Shown piece by piece: positions 22,612-32,236 of a stretch of DNA of 64,000 nt. Below the pieces are notes generated by a model that was not told the origin of the DNA, did not search any database, and saw nothing but the letters and a program-made list of their open reading frames with translations. The DNA lies in contig BCHH01000004.1 in assembly GCA_001599595.1 (NCBI GenBank), forward strand, positions 2,564,882 to 2,628,881. The letters are read 5' to 3'. Source of the stretch: Beverwykella pulmonaria. Its lineage: Eukaryota; Ascomycota; Dothideomycetes; Pleosporales; Melanommataceae. A program made the position numbers and the translations under genes. Every line of letters begins with the position of its first letter. Position 1 is the stretch's first letter.

Positions 22612-24060
22612 ATGTCCGCAGAAGCACTCTCCAAGCTCTCGCTAGGGGATACGATGGTGACGACCCGGGCTCAGGCTGGCGCTGCCAGAGCGAACACATC
22701 ATCTCCACATACTCCTCAACAGTCTCCGACACACTCGCCCTTGTCCAGTGAAGCACCTTCGCCGACCCCGTCCCTTATCGAGTCATCATTCGGACTCACA
22801 TACAATGTCTCCGCTTTCGATGACGATGTCCGCAGGAGGGCGAAGATAGGACTCACGGACGACAACGATATCAAAATGAAGTACTGCAGAATGTCCACAG
22901 ATGACCGGATGAAGTACACTTTCTACATCGATGACGACATCACTGTGGCGATGGGCGGAAACTATGCTGTTCCCAGATGCAGTTGCGGTGCCAACGAAGG
23001 GGGCAAGGCCTGTAAGGTGAGTGCATCATTCACTGACTTCCTGACCGTCCGCTGACCAATACTGAAGCACATTTTCTGGATGATCGATCAACTGGCAAGT
23101 GGAGCTCCTGACAACGTCAAGTCTCAGACACTGCAGTTGGCTGTGGACGGATCTACGGTCCACAAGCTTCAGCCCTCGACATTAATTGACAAAATGGGCC
23201 TGCAAAATGTGGCAAATGGGCTACACTGGGTTCTTCAATACGGTCAATCACCCAATCCCAAAGACATCGAAGACGAGATTGCCGAGATGCTCTCTGTCTT
23301 CGAGCCAAGCAACGCCCTTCCTGTGGAATCCAAGGACTCTTCAGCTTATCCGTCGGACCGATCGCGCAAGTACAGGGAGTTCAGAGACCTCTTCGTCCAG
23401 TATGCGACTGAGAACTTAGGCTTGTTTATCCGACTACAGGCAGTCATTGATCCAGAGTTCCAGGCCCAAGTGTTCTTCGAGAAGATCAATGACCGCATTA
23501 CCGGAGCATTCAGGGCGCTGGAAACATACATGGCGAATGGCCCAACCGCAGATGCAGTCACAGAACGCTACGATATCGCTAAATGCGCGGAGAAGCTCCA
23601 GGGTCTGGTCAAAGCTATCGACGACTACTACCAGCAGCAAATCGAACGCGACGATGACACAAAAGACATCGCCATCCGGGCTGCAGCAGCTCTGATCAGT
23701 ATCCTCGACGGTGTTGCGGACCGGAATTTCGACGCTTACGCTAACATCACTTGGGGAGCAATTCCGCCCGCGGACCCATCGGAAAACAATTTATTTGTCA
23801 ATCTCATTGGGAACTCTAGCGAATACGGTGGTCTCTTTGTTCTAGACACACTTGGTGCGCTACCGCATGACGATGTTCTACGCAACCACTGGGAGGTTCT
23901 TCAAAATCTCGACGAGAAGCTATCACAGCAGCGACCTCCTCAAGTGTTCATGAATGCATTCCGTGCGATCACGAACGAGAGCAGGAAGAGAGCAGCTTCA
24001 GATGCGTCAGAGACAGGTGGGAGTTCGAAGAGACAGGTGGGAGCTCGAAGAGAGCAATGA
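22612..24060 (+). CDS. SWIM-type zinc-finger protein, conserved in filamentous fungi
   Basis: Two exons: 22612-23016 and 23068-24060; 465 aa. A Ser/Thr/Pro-rich head (about residues 1-60) precedes a compact domain with a SWIM zinc-binding pattern CxCx8CxH (CSCGANEGGKACKH); the intron falls exactly between the last Cys-Lys and the His (CK|HIFWMIDQL). After it lies an all-alpha region of about 300 residues (FRDLFVQYATENLGLFIRLQ, DIAIRAAAALISILDGVADR, VFMNAFRAITNESRKRAASD). SWIM domains mediate DNA or protein contacts; the exact role is unknown. The start at 22612 is the first ATG in frame. The end of the gene holds a 20-bp tandem duplication that changes the last residues (next entry). An upstream in-frame reading exists only from a non-ATG codon. 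Confidence 0.8.
24011..24050 (+). repeat. 20-bp tandem duplication at the 3' end of the SWIM gene
   Basis: Positions 24011-24030 and 24031-24050 are identical except at one base (agttcg / agctcg). Because 20 is not a multiple of three, the second copy is read in a different frame from the first: GGSSKR then QVGARREQ and stop. Removing either copy would give a tail ending SSKRAMK and a stop at the tga at 24062-24064. Confidence 0.9.
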
Positions 24061-26417
24061 AGTGAGGCATTCTCGCCTCGGGTATATCGCGCTGGCTGCA
24101 AGCCAACCTCAGGCAGGTTAAGTTTCTATAGGGTAATTCTTTTCAATTTGGCGAATGTGGTTTGGCGTCTGTCTTGGCTGGCGCTTTCTTTGGTTGGTTT
24201 CCTCTCATTCCCGTTGGCTTCACTTCTACCCGTTCACGTTTACCTATTAGCGAAGGATTGACGGACCTCTCGTCTGTCTTTTTCTTTACGTCTCTTGCTG
24301 TTTTATTTTTATTTCTTTCTTTTACTTCTCTCCCTCGACGTCATGTTGCTCAGCTGGTCTGGAAGTATGCCTTGGAGTTTTATCACTTCCTCACTACTTC
24401 TGTATCTGTCCATTCTTTTTTCTTTGAATTTCTCTCTATTATACCAAATTGCAATCTTATTTCTCAGACCGATTGTCTTTTTCAATCAGTGTCATACTTG
24501 CTTTAAGCGGTCACTGCGTCACCACTTTTTATTACCCAAACATGACCACTTTTTTTCTCTTCTTTCAACCCAGCACGTTTGGTCACTGCGCTCAATATTC
24601 TCAGACGGCCTGTCATATGCTACAGCTAGACTGATTTCATATACATGTTCAATCAAACTTATCTGCTCTACAACTCGTCAGCACTCCTGCACAGATCGTC
24701 TCCAAACCAGAACTTCTCAAGCTCGGAGGGAAATTCTCCCAAGATTCCCAAGATTCCCAAGTCTGGTGGATATAGAAGTAGAATATGATTCCTAGCCCGA
24801 CATGAAGTTGTCTAGTGATGCGGTGTGTCGTAGATTACAGCGGGGTTCGTAGACCCATCACGGTGGGTAGCCAAGGCGCGGACGTATTTTGGCGTTCAGT
24901 ATGGGAGTTTAAAGTTCCAAGATGCCGGAATGTGGCCGGGGCATGCTGGCGTGAGATTTAAGTGGGGATGCCGTTTGGCTGGGGGTTGTGATGCACTAGG
25001 AGCAATATACGAGTGGGACTGCGTACGTAGTTACACTCGATGTCGAGCACTCCGTTTTCGGTCCGCGTAGATGGCCATGCATCGACCCGCATGGTCATGC
25101 AGGGTGGGACCTGTTAGGAGATGGAAGAGGCCAACCAAAAACGATGTGTTGGCGGTACAAGAAAATGGTAGCAGGGTCACTAGCTGGAGAATGGCTGAGC
25201 GAGATGTGTGCTCCCGCAGCTAAGCTTGTGTGCAGAATTCCACTAGCGCTACAGCTTCCAAAGCGGCGAGCACTGTATTCACCCTCGAGCAAACATGCCA
25301 AACTCTGACCATAAAGGACCATCCTTCTACGAGACATAATAGCACTTCGTAGAACTTAGTCGATCTTTTCTCCTGGGCGGAACCCTCCTTCACTGTTCAA
25401 TTCCTCCCAGCGGTGGCACTACGGGACAACAATACCCCATTCTCAACATTGACCACGTGCCCTCACTTACTGGACCATGATTTGTTTGTTGACCAGGCCG
25501 GACTTTGGTGGATATGTCCGCGGGCTCTAGAAGGCTCTTGATTTCCTTGTATTGGCCTGCCCTGCAATGTAAGCCCAAAGATAGTGCTCGCATGCACGGT
25601 AGAGTACACATAACACATACGTATTATGCACAGACCCCTGCAGCGGGCGTACTCGAGTGCTGTGAGCGGAATGCTGAGAAAAGCAAGCTGGTTGATAGTC
25701 GATAGGCTTCGCCTGCAGCCAACCAGCCGCGGCCCAATGTGCCTTGGCTCTCAGCGGTGAGAATGAGGTTCCTTACGTGGCGAATATCTGCCCGAAAAGG
25801 TCGTGACCACGCTCGTGCCAAGGACTGTCCGGCGCGCGGCGGTGATGATCGTTGTGGTTGAGGTTGGCCGAGTGGGTAAAGCAGCGGGGGGCGGGCTGGT
25901 GGTTGCAGCAATAGCCTCGAGATGCCGGTCTTTGATTCGATATCGAAGCCAATCAGTGGTCCATCTTCCACATGCACTTCCCCGCATTTCACACAAACAA
26001 AGCAACGTAGCCCAAAGCAGCGCTAGCCCCAGCCAGACCTCGATCTGCCTGCCCAGTTTACACGACGCTTCAGCATGCCCCCTTTTATAATGCTCCCAGG
26101 CGTTTCTCATCAATCTCGTCGTTATTAGCAGACTGTCACACCACGCCGCTGCTACTTGTGCCAGACTGTGAGACCGACGCTCGAGCCAATCACGCCACGC
26201 GCGTGCCGCCCGCTGACATCAACGGCTCCGAGCATATAAGGCCCGAGCGTCCAGTACATAGCGCAGACAGTACACATCTCTCTCCTTCCACACCTTCTTT
26301 GCCTTTCTTCCTCCTTCGCTCAACTCTACATCTCCCCACCAACCCCTTCGCCAATTCACCTCGCTCCTCTCCTATCGCACACCCCGCAACATTTATCCAT
26401 CGCCTACAACATCTACC
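24061..26417. other. Intergenic, no gene supported; promoter of next gene at right
   Basis: 24160-24650 is T-rich on the plus strand, with open frames that are only a by-product of composition. A short cccaagatt repeat (about 2.5 copies) lies near 24737-24762. From 26160 rightwards the sequence becomes C/T-rich and promoter-like. Confidence 0.4.
26235..26241 (+). promoter_or_regulatory. Candidate TATA box
   Basis: tataagg sits about 180 bp before the ATG at 26418. It is followed after about 30 bp by a possible initiator region (gcgcagacagtacacatc) and a long pyrimidine-rich leader. Position and spacing fit a core promoter; not proven. Confidence 0.4.
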
Positions 26418-27311
26418 ATGTCCGGCCGCAACTCCCCTCCACTCCCCTCTCCAGGTGCTACTGATAGACGTCGCGCATCCGTTACCAGCCAGACCTTCCA
26501 GGACCTGTTTGGCCGCCAGAACAGCGTGGGAGGACAGCAACCAGGCCCCATCACAACAGCCGCCGTCAACGCTCAGCGACGCCGCCTGTCCCTCACGACC
26601 ATCGGTCTTTCAGCCTCTCCGAATCAGACCTCGCCATTCCCCGGTGCGCGCCCACGCACAGAGAGCCTCTCCAGCGCCAACTCGGGCTCCGTGGACGAGA
26701 GCCCTTTCGAAGACGATCCGCCGCCATCCGCTTCAGCGAGCAACCCTGCCACGCCCTTCGCTCGCCGACTGAGCTTCGGAGCACGGGCTCTGCGGGATGT
26801 TAGACAGAGCAATGGAAGCATTGGGAACTCCAATGGTAGACCCTCCATTCATAAAGCCTCGTCTCCCCCGACTGCTAGAGGTCGAGGTCTGTCTTCATCC
26901 TCGTCCTCGTTCCCATCTCCTTTGCCAATTCTTGTTCCTCCTGCGTCTTCGTCAGCGCTGCCTTCTCAGTCTCTGCCTTCTGCTTCCATGCCTTCTTCTG
27001 TTTTACCGCACGTTCTTGCAGAGCATTTCAAGCAGCACCCCGAACATGCACTTGGAGAACACGAACTGACATGTTTACTCTCGAATACAGGTGAAGGCTA
27101 CAACTTTGCGGAGAATCTCCGATCTCGCGCGGAGCGCACCTCTATCTCCGGCGCCCACCCGATGCACATTGCGCAAGCTCAGCAACAGCAACATCAGCGT
27201 GCCAAGAGCGTGACCATCATGGAACCTCCGGCCCGAGAGATGCCCAAGCAGCCCAGGGTGCCCGATGCCATGCAGGAGCGGATTCTCAAGGGCGACTTCT
27301 ACATGGACTAG
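26418..27311 (+). CDS. Conserved fungal small protein with C-terminal GDFYMD motif
   Basis: Two exons: 26418-26886 and 27091-27311; 229 aa. Function not recognised. Visible blocks: SQTFQDLFGRQNS, RRLSLTTIGLSASP, SPFEDDPPP, FARRLSFGARALRDVR, then across the intron RGRGEGYNFAENLRSRAERT and finally QHQRAKSVTIMEPPAREMP and MQERILKGDFYMD. Many RRxS-like sites suggest phosphorylation by basophilic kinases. The intron is 204 nt, divisible by three, with no stop, so the unspliced message is also open and would insert a 68-residue Ser/Pro-rich stretch. I prefer the spliced form because it joins RGRG directly to EGYNFAENL and a CTGAC branch site lies about 25 nt before the CAG acceptor. The donor is gtctgt, a weak form. 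Confidence 0.72.
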   Translation: MSGRNSPPLPSPGATDRRRASVTSQTFQDLFGRQNSVGGQQPGPITTAAVNAQRRRLSLTTIGLSASPNQTSPFPGARPRTESLSSANSGSVDESPFEDDPPPSASASNPATPFARRLSFGARALRDVRQSNGSIGNSNGRPSIHKASSPPTARGRGLSSSSSSFPSPLPILVPPASSSALPSQSLPSASMPSSVLPHVLAEHFKQHPEHALGEHELTCLLSNTGEGYNFAENLRSRAERTSISGAHPMHIAQAQQQQHQRAKSVTIMEPPAREMPKQPRVPDAMQERILKGDFYMD

Positions 27312-29142
27312 CGGAACGCACCCGCTCGTGCTTCACTTCTTGTTCATGTACGATTAGCGTTCTTGCTACCCTTCTCCCCATTGTGCTACTTCTAAACTTC
27401 GAGGATTTTTTTACTCGTTTTAGACACCCTGGAATCCAGGACTTTGTCAGTTTTCAAGATTGGGAAATTAAGATCTATCCACGAATTTGCTTATCCAAGA
27501 CCGCTGGAAGGAGCTGAAGATGCTATGATTGTGTTACCGGATGCATACCGGACTTTCCTCCGTTTCCTCATCAACGTAAGCCTTTGCTGTTCTAGGCTAT
27601 GACTGCTTATCGCCGATATTGTGCCATCGCCACGACTCGACAGATGCCCTTTTCGACTTTGTCAGGCTTATGCCCGACTTTCACGACTTTCTTTGGCTTT
27701 ACGCGGTACAATGGCAGGCCGAATGACCACCTTTCGCTCTGCTTTTCCAATTTTTTTTAAAGGTCACAGTCTAGCTGAGGACAGCGGACGTGTTTCGGCG
27801 TTTTCGTACCGGTGGTTTTCTGAAGGGCCCTCTTATTGGGGATCGAATTTGGCATTTTACGGATGAACACTGTGTGTCTTTCATCAACGCTTTTCTTGAA
27901 TGGCCTTTTCCCTCTTCGTGACCCTATCATGTCATGAGGCAAGATTGTCAATTTCACTTGTACTGGGAGTTTCATGGGACAGACTGGCTGGGTGCAACTA
28001 CAGATTGGAAAAGCTGCTTTGGGACAGGAAGCTCGGTCCGAGGAATTCTGAAATCAATCCATGTTTTGTAACACCAACAAGAGTATCCAGAGACGATCAT
28101 AGCGTGTCTGTACAACCACATCAAACGCGTCTCCCTCTTTTGCCGCCTTTGCACACAACCCAAACACATGCCTCAATCAAAACGGGTACGTCATATATGC
28201 AGCAATATGTTTCAAGACGCAAATCTTACCCCTGTGCAAAGGGTGCCCCTGAGATGTCGTTGATCTTTGTACCCATGAGTGTGTTTCTTGATCCGCTATT
28301 GGGTACAACGTGTGGGGGTTGATGTGGTCACGAAGTCCGCCACAGTGTCGATCCGCCACTGTTATGTTTGTTCGAGCATCGATCTGATGCAATCTGTTTT
28401 ACTCTACAAACGGACAGGGCTAAGCGGAAGACGCAGAGGGAAAATCAAAAGGGTGGACCGAGTTCATCACATTGCTAAGCCCTCCTGTATCTGACTGGGT
28501 GATTTCTCCCGAAGGGTCCGGTCCCTTCGCCTCACAGCCCAAATGCAACTATACTTGATATAGAACAACTCAAGATTAGTACGTCTACGCTACTGCTTTT
28601 GTCTGCCGTCCTCCGCTATACTATGGTACAATACCACAATCACCGCACATATTAATAAGAAACCTAACATATGAAACCCGTCCATAATCCTCATGCTGCT
28701 GTGAAGAGAGCATATTCCAAGAACGCCGTGCCTGAATGGTAAACACAGCCCTCGGATACCATCAGTAGACCAAAGGAAAGTGTGTGTGTGTGTGTGTGTG
28801 TGTGAAAGAGAGAGAGAGAAAACGATTGCTCGCCAGGCTATACTGCACAGAAGAGTCTTGATGAGGGGTCCGTGAAACATATATGGTGTTACAACAGCAA
28901 ACGAAAACGATATGCATGCATGCGCAGTAACAACGGGTACCTGCAAGTATCCCGACATGCGTCAAACCGTGGCAGGGAATTAAAAATGAGAAATTTGTCT
29001 TGCCCAAATATTCTTCAAAAATAAAGAAGCACACACACATATTTCTTCATCAACGTTCTTACCAGAAATGATGTAACCATGTAAATGCACCCAAAGACAC
29101 CAATTTTCTCCTCTGCTTCGTGGTCGGCTGTTTAAGATTCTT
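27312..29142. other. Convergent intergenic region with microsatellite, no gene seen
   Basis: Between the 3' ends of the GDFYMD gene (+) and the Csi2-like gene (-). Small ORFs on both strands overlap each other and carry nothing recognisable. Contains the TG/AG microsatellite listed separately. Confidence 0.4.
28781..28820. repeat. (TG)12 plus (AG)n compound microsatellite
   Basis: A pure TG run of 24 nt at 28781-28804 is followed by aaagagagagagagaa. A simple sequence likely to vary in length between strains. Confidence 0.9.
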
Positions 29143-30294
29143 CTAAAACCTCTCCCTCGGCCCGTTCCCGTGGTTCTCAAACAAATCTTCTAGGTATGTG
29201 CTTGGCGCTCGCCCACCAGCCACTGTTGTGCCGCCCGGCACATTCAACGACAGCTGACTTGGATTGCCTTGCTCATGTCCGTAGATGCCCCTTGGCGTAC
29301 CGAGCGTCGCGACACTGTTACGGTTGTAAAGTGATATACCGTCACGAGAAGGTGGCGCACGGTCGTAGCCACGCGATGACGGGGGGAGACTTGGAGAGCC
29401 AGGAGGTGAGATTCCAGAACGTGTGCTAAAGCGGTTTCCGGGTGTTGCCAAAGAGTGACTAGAATGATGCGAATTGTGACCGCCTACGTGCAATGTTGGG
29501 GATCCTTGAGCGGGCTGTGCGTTACCAGCTGCATAGTAACCAGCAGGAAGGTAGCTTGAAGAGCGATTGACGACGGAATCCCGCAAGCCTGTGGCGCCAC
29601 CAGCGGTGGGAGAAAAGAAGAGTGAAGTAGTGGCTTTTGGAGGTGTGCCCGAATTCGCGTTGGAAGCGAATGGTTTTTGGGGTCTGGAAGTGCCGGGAGG
29701 GGCAGCCGAAAGGTGATCAAGCGACATGTTAGAGTTTGCACCCACGACGTTGTACATGCCACGTTTCTTGCCCGGAACAGAGGACATGGCCTTGATGTCA
29801 GCAATATTTTGGGCCTGAGCAGCGCGCTTGACAGATCGGTGAAGAGACCATGCTACGAGGCCTCGCCATGCGAGGATCGAGGCGCCGAAGAAGCCCAATG
29901 CCGCGCCGACGCATATGAAGACGGTTCCATCAGGGAGATTCGATTTGTGCATAAAGGGTGCGGCTGCTGTATCTGGGACCTGCATGTCCGGAATTCCATA
30001 ACCAGCGATGGTGGGAGCAGCGGAGAGCCTGAAAATTGAGGTGGGTGTTGCATCGCCATTGGCGCTCTGCGTGGCGGCCTCAGAGATTGGTGCGCTGGTC
30101 ACTGCCGGTGCTGCGCTCGACTGGACTGCGGTGGATGCGGGCTGCGTCGACTGGGCCGAGTCTTTCGCATTCGATGATGTTGCCCCCTTGCCATTAGGCT
30201 GGCTCACAGTGCTCAGGTTGGGGAGGTCGGACTGCGCGAGGACGGACGGCGCGACCAGGAGAAGGAGGCCGAGGAGGCCCGTCGAAAGCCGCAT
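29143..30294 (-). CDS. Csi2-like secreted/cell-surface single-pass membrane protein
   Basis: Single exon, 383 aa. A clear signal peptide (MRLSTGLLGLLLLVAPSVLA) is followed by a Ser/Thr/Ala-rich, probably O-glycosylated ectodomain. Next comes a conserved block (SIFRLSAAPTIAGYGIPDMQ, VPDTAAAPFMHKSNLPDGTV) running into one transmembrane helix (VFICVGAALGFFGASILAWR) and a juxtamembrane basic helix (LVAWSLHRSVKRAA). The remainder is a cytosolic Ser/Pro/Gly-rich tail ending YLEDLFENHGNGPRERF. This order matches the fungal Csi2 family, linked in yeast to chitin deposition at the bud neck; that role is carried over from the family, not seen here. It is read divergently from FCF1. Confidence 0.78.
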   Translation of the reverse strand: MRLSTGLLGLLLLVAPSVLAQSDLPNLSTVSQPNGKGATSSNAKDSAQSTQPASTAVQSSAAPAVTSAPISEAATQSANGDATPTSIFRLSAAPTIAGYGIPDMQVPDTAAAPFMHKSNLPDGTVFICVGAALGFFGASILAWRGLVAWSLHRSVKRAAQAQNIADIKAMSSVPGKKRGMYNVVGANSNMSLDHLSAAPPGTSRPQKPFASNANSGTPPKATTSLFFSPTAGGATGLRDSVVNRSSSYLPAGYYAAGNAQPAQGSPTLHVGGHNSHHSSHSLATPGNRFSTRSGISPPGSPSLPPSSRGYDRAPPSRDGISLYNRNSVATLGTPRGIYGHEQGNPSQLSLNVPGGTTVAGGRAPSTYLEDLFENHGNGPRERF

Positions 30295-30949
30295 ATTGAA
30301 GGATACTGTGTAGTTGTGGTGGTGAATGTGGAGTGATGCGCAGAGTGTCGAGCCGCTTTGTGCGGACGATGGTGGGTTTAGGAAGCGCTGCGGCTAAAAG
30401 ACCTTCGATCGGGTTGTCGTGTCTCAGGAGATGGGTGGCTAAAGGCTGGTGTGAGAATAACGACGGAGAGCCGCGTGCGAGTGGAGTGCTGGGGACTGAG
30501 GGGGTATGAAACGAATGACAGGATAATGAAAGGAGTGCAAGCCGGTTCTTGGGGCGCGGGTTGTTGGAAGGATGATGGAGCTGCAGGGGAGGCGTTGGTG
30601 ATCCGGTCGGCCAGCCTAGCGGCAGCGTCCGGCGTTGGTGCTACAGCTAGCGGAACAAACAGAACAGGAACAACCCAATAACAGAACTTGACGAGAGTCG
30701 AGCGACGGAATCATACAGTGGATTGAAGCGACAACGGGCCTGGACACAGGGCAGGCGGCGGTGGGTGATACTTGACACGACAGAAACTTTAGGCAAAGAA
30801 GGGTCTCTGTCTGGCCTGTCAATCGACCGAATCGTCTATTCCATAAATAGCAACGCGCGGGCCGAGTATTTTTCCGGCCTTGGCAAGTGCTACAAAAAAA
30901 TAATCGCAACTTGCAAGTGCAGAGCAGCCATCCGTCACCGGTGGCCAAC
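30295..30949. promoter_or_regulatory. Divergent promoter region (Csi2-like / FCF1)
   Basis: About 655 bp between two start codons facing away from each other. A TATA-like ccataaatag near 30842 lies about 100 bp before the FCF1 ATG. No known ribosome-biogenesis (PAC/RRPE) box recognised. Confidence 0.4.
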
Positions 30950-31692
30950 ATGGGTGTCGCAAAGAAGACGCGGAAGTTTGCCCAGACGAAGCGTGTCATT
31001 GGTATGTTTTTATCTCATTCATATTTATGCAGAGCTAACAATTACAGGCCAGCGAGACGCAAGACTGTACGCACCCGCCACTCCTCGCAGCTTCCCCCTC
31101 TGCTAACTTGCTCGCAGTAAGAAGAACCAGCTCAAAGGCGAAGAAGTAGCAAAGAAGAAAGCCGCCGAAGCCGCGCCAAAACATGAAATGTATGCTCTCC
31201 CTCGTCCACAACCACCAGCGCAGAGCTAACATGCCTTCTTCAAGTCCCCAAGTCTCCTCGGCCCTCTTCTTCCAAGCCAACACGGCCCTCGGGCCCCCCT
31301 ATCATGTCCTCGTGGACACCAACTTCCTCTCTCATACAGTCCACGGAAAACTCGACCTCCAATCCTCCCTCATGGACTGCCTATACGCAAAAGCCACACC
31401 CATCATAACCTCGTGCGTGATGGCAGAACTTGAAAAACTCGGCCCCAAATACCGAATCGCTTTGCGTATCGCGCGGGACGAGCGGTGGGAACGCCTAAAA
31501 TGCGACCACAAAGGCACATATGCAGATGATTGTCTTGTGGATCGCGTAATGAAGCACCGAATTTATCTGGTGGCGACGAATGATAGGGATCTGAAGAGAC
31601 GGATTAGGAAAATTCCGGGCGTGCCGATTGTGAGTGTGGCGAAGGGGAAGTATGTTATCGAGAGATTGCCGGACGCGCCGGATAGTCGGTGA
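30950..31692 (+). CDS. FCF1: rRNA-processing PIN-domain protein Fcf1/Utp24
   Basis: Four exons: 30950-31001, 31048-31066 (only 19 nt), 31118-31189, 31245-31692; 196 aa, the normal Fcf1 length. The N-terminus MGVAKKTRKFAQTKRVIGQR and the Lys-rich segment KKNQLKGEEVAKKKAAE are typical. The PIN nuclease fold follows, with acidic residues in VLVDTNFLSHTVHGK, CVMAELEKLGPKYR, ADDCLVDRV and NDRDLKRRIRK. Fcf1 is the SSU-processome endonuclease implicated in cleavage at sites in the 5' ETS and at the 18S 5' end, in the nucleolus. All introns are 46-55 nt with GT-AG ends, and each junction restores family sequence (VIG|QRDARL|KKNQL, HEI|PQVSS). Confidence 0.95.
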
Positions 31693-32236
31693 AGAAGAGA
31701 ATGAAAAGGTTTGGGTTACATGCATAGCGAGGTGTTTGGGTTATGGTGGAATTTTCAAAAGTGTGGGATCGTGTCTAGGAATAGCTCTGAATTTGAGCAT
31801 CAAAGGACACTCTAATTGGAAATGAACAAATCAGTGATCACTTTCTTAACGTCAAGATGTGCAAAATGCGTCATAGCCGTAAGTTCCATTCGTTTGCACC
31901 CACTCCATGGCTATTTCTCGCTAACGCAAATCCAGTATGAACCCAAAAATAGTAAGGGATGAGACAACATTATGTCCCTAGGTGAACCAGACTTATCGTT
32001 GGAACTACCCAAACCGAACCCAATCATCAAATTCGTCAGTCATAACGGGTATATAGCAGTTTCGTAACCCCAACATCAAGCAACCCCTACATTAGCCATT
32101 TTCCAGATTTAGATAACGCAACATTATCCACATAGCCAACATTTTTGTCTTCTCCGAATAAATGAAACAAAATGTCCAAAAGCAACATGATTGACAAGAA
32201 CTAGGAAAATGACATGAACCAAATCATTCTCATTTC
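31693..32236. other. Convergent 3' intergenic region, no gene seen
   Basis: AT-rich sequence between the 3' ends of FCF1 (+) and the gene at 32237 (-), fitting two 3' UTRs. No ORF of note. Confidence 0.4.
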
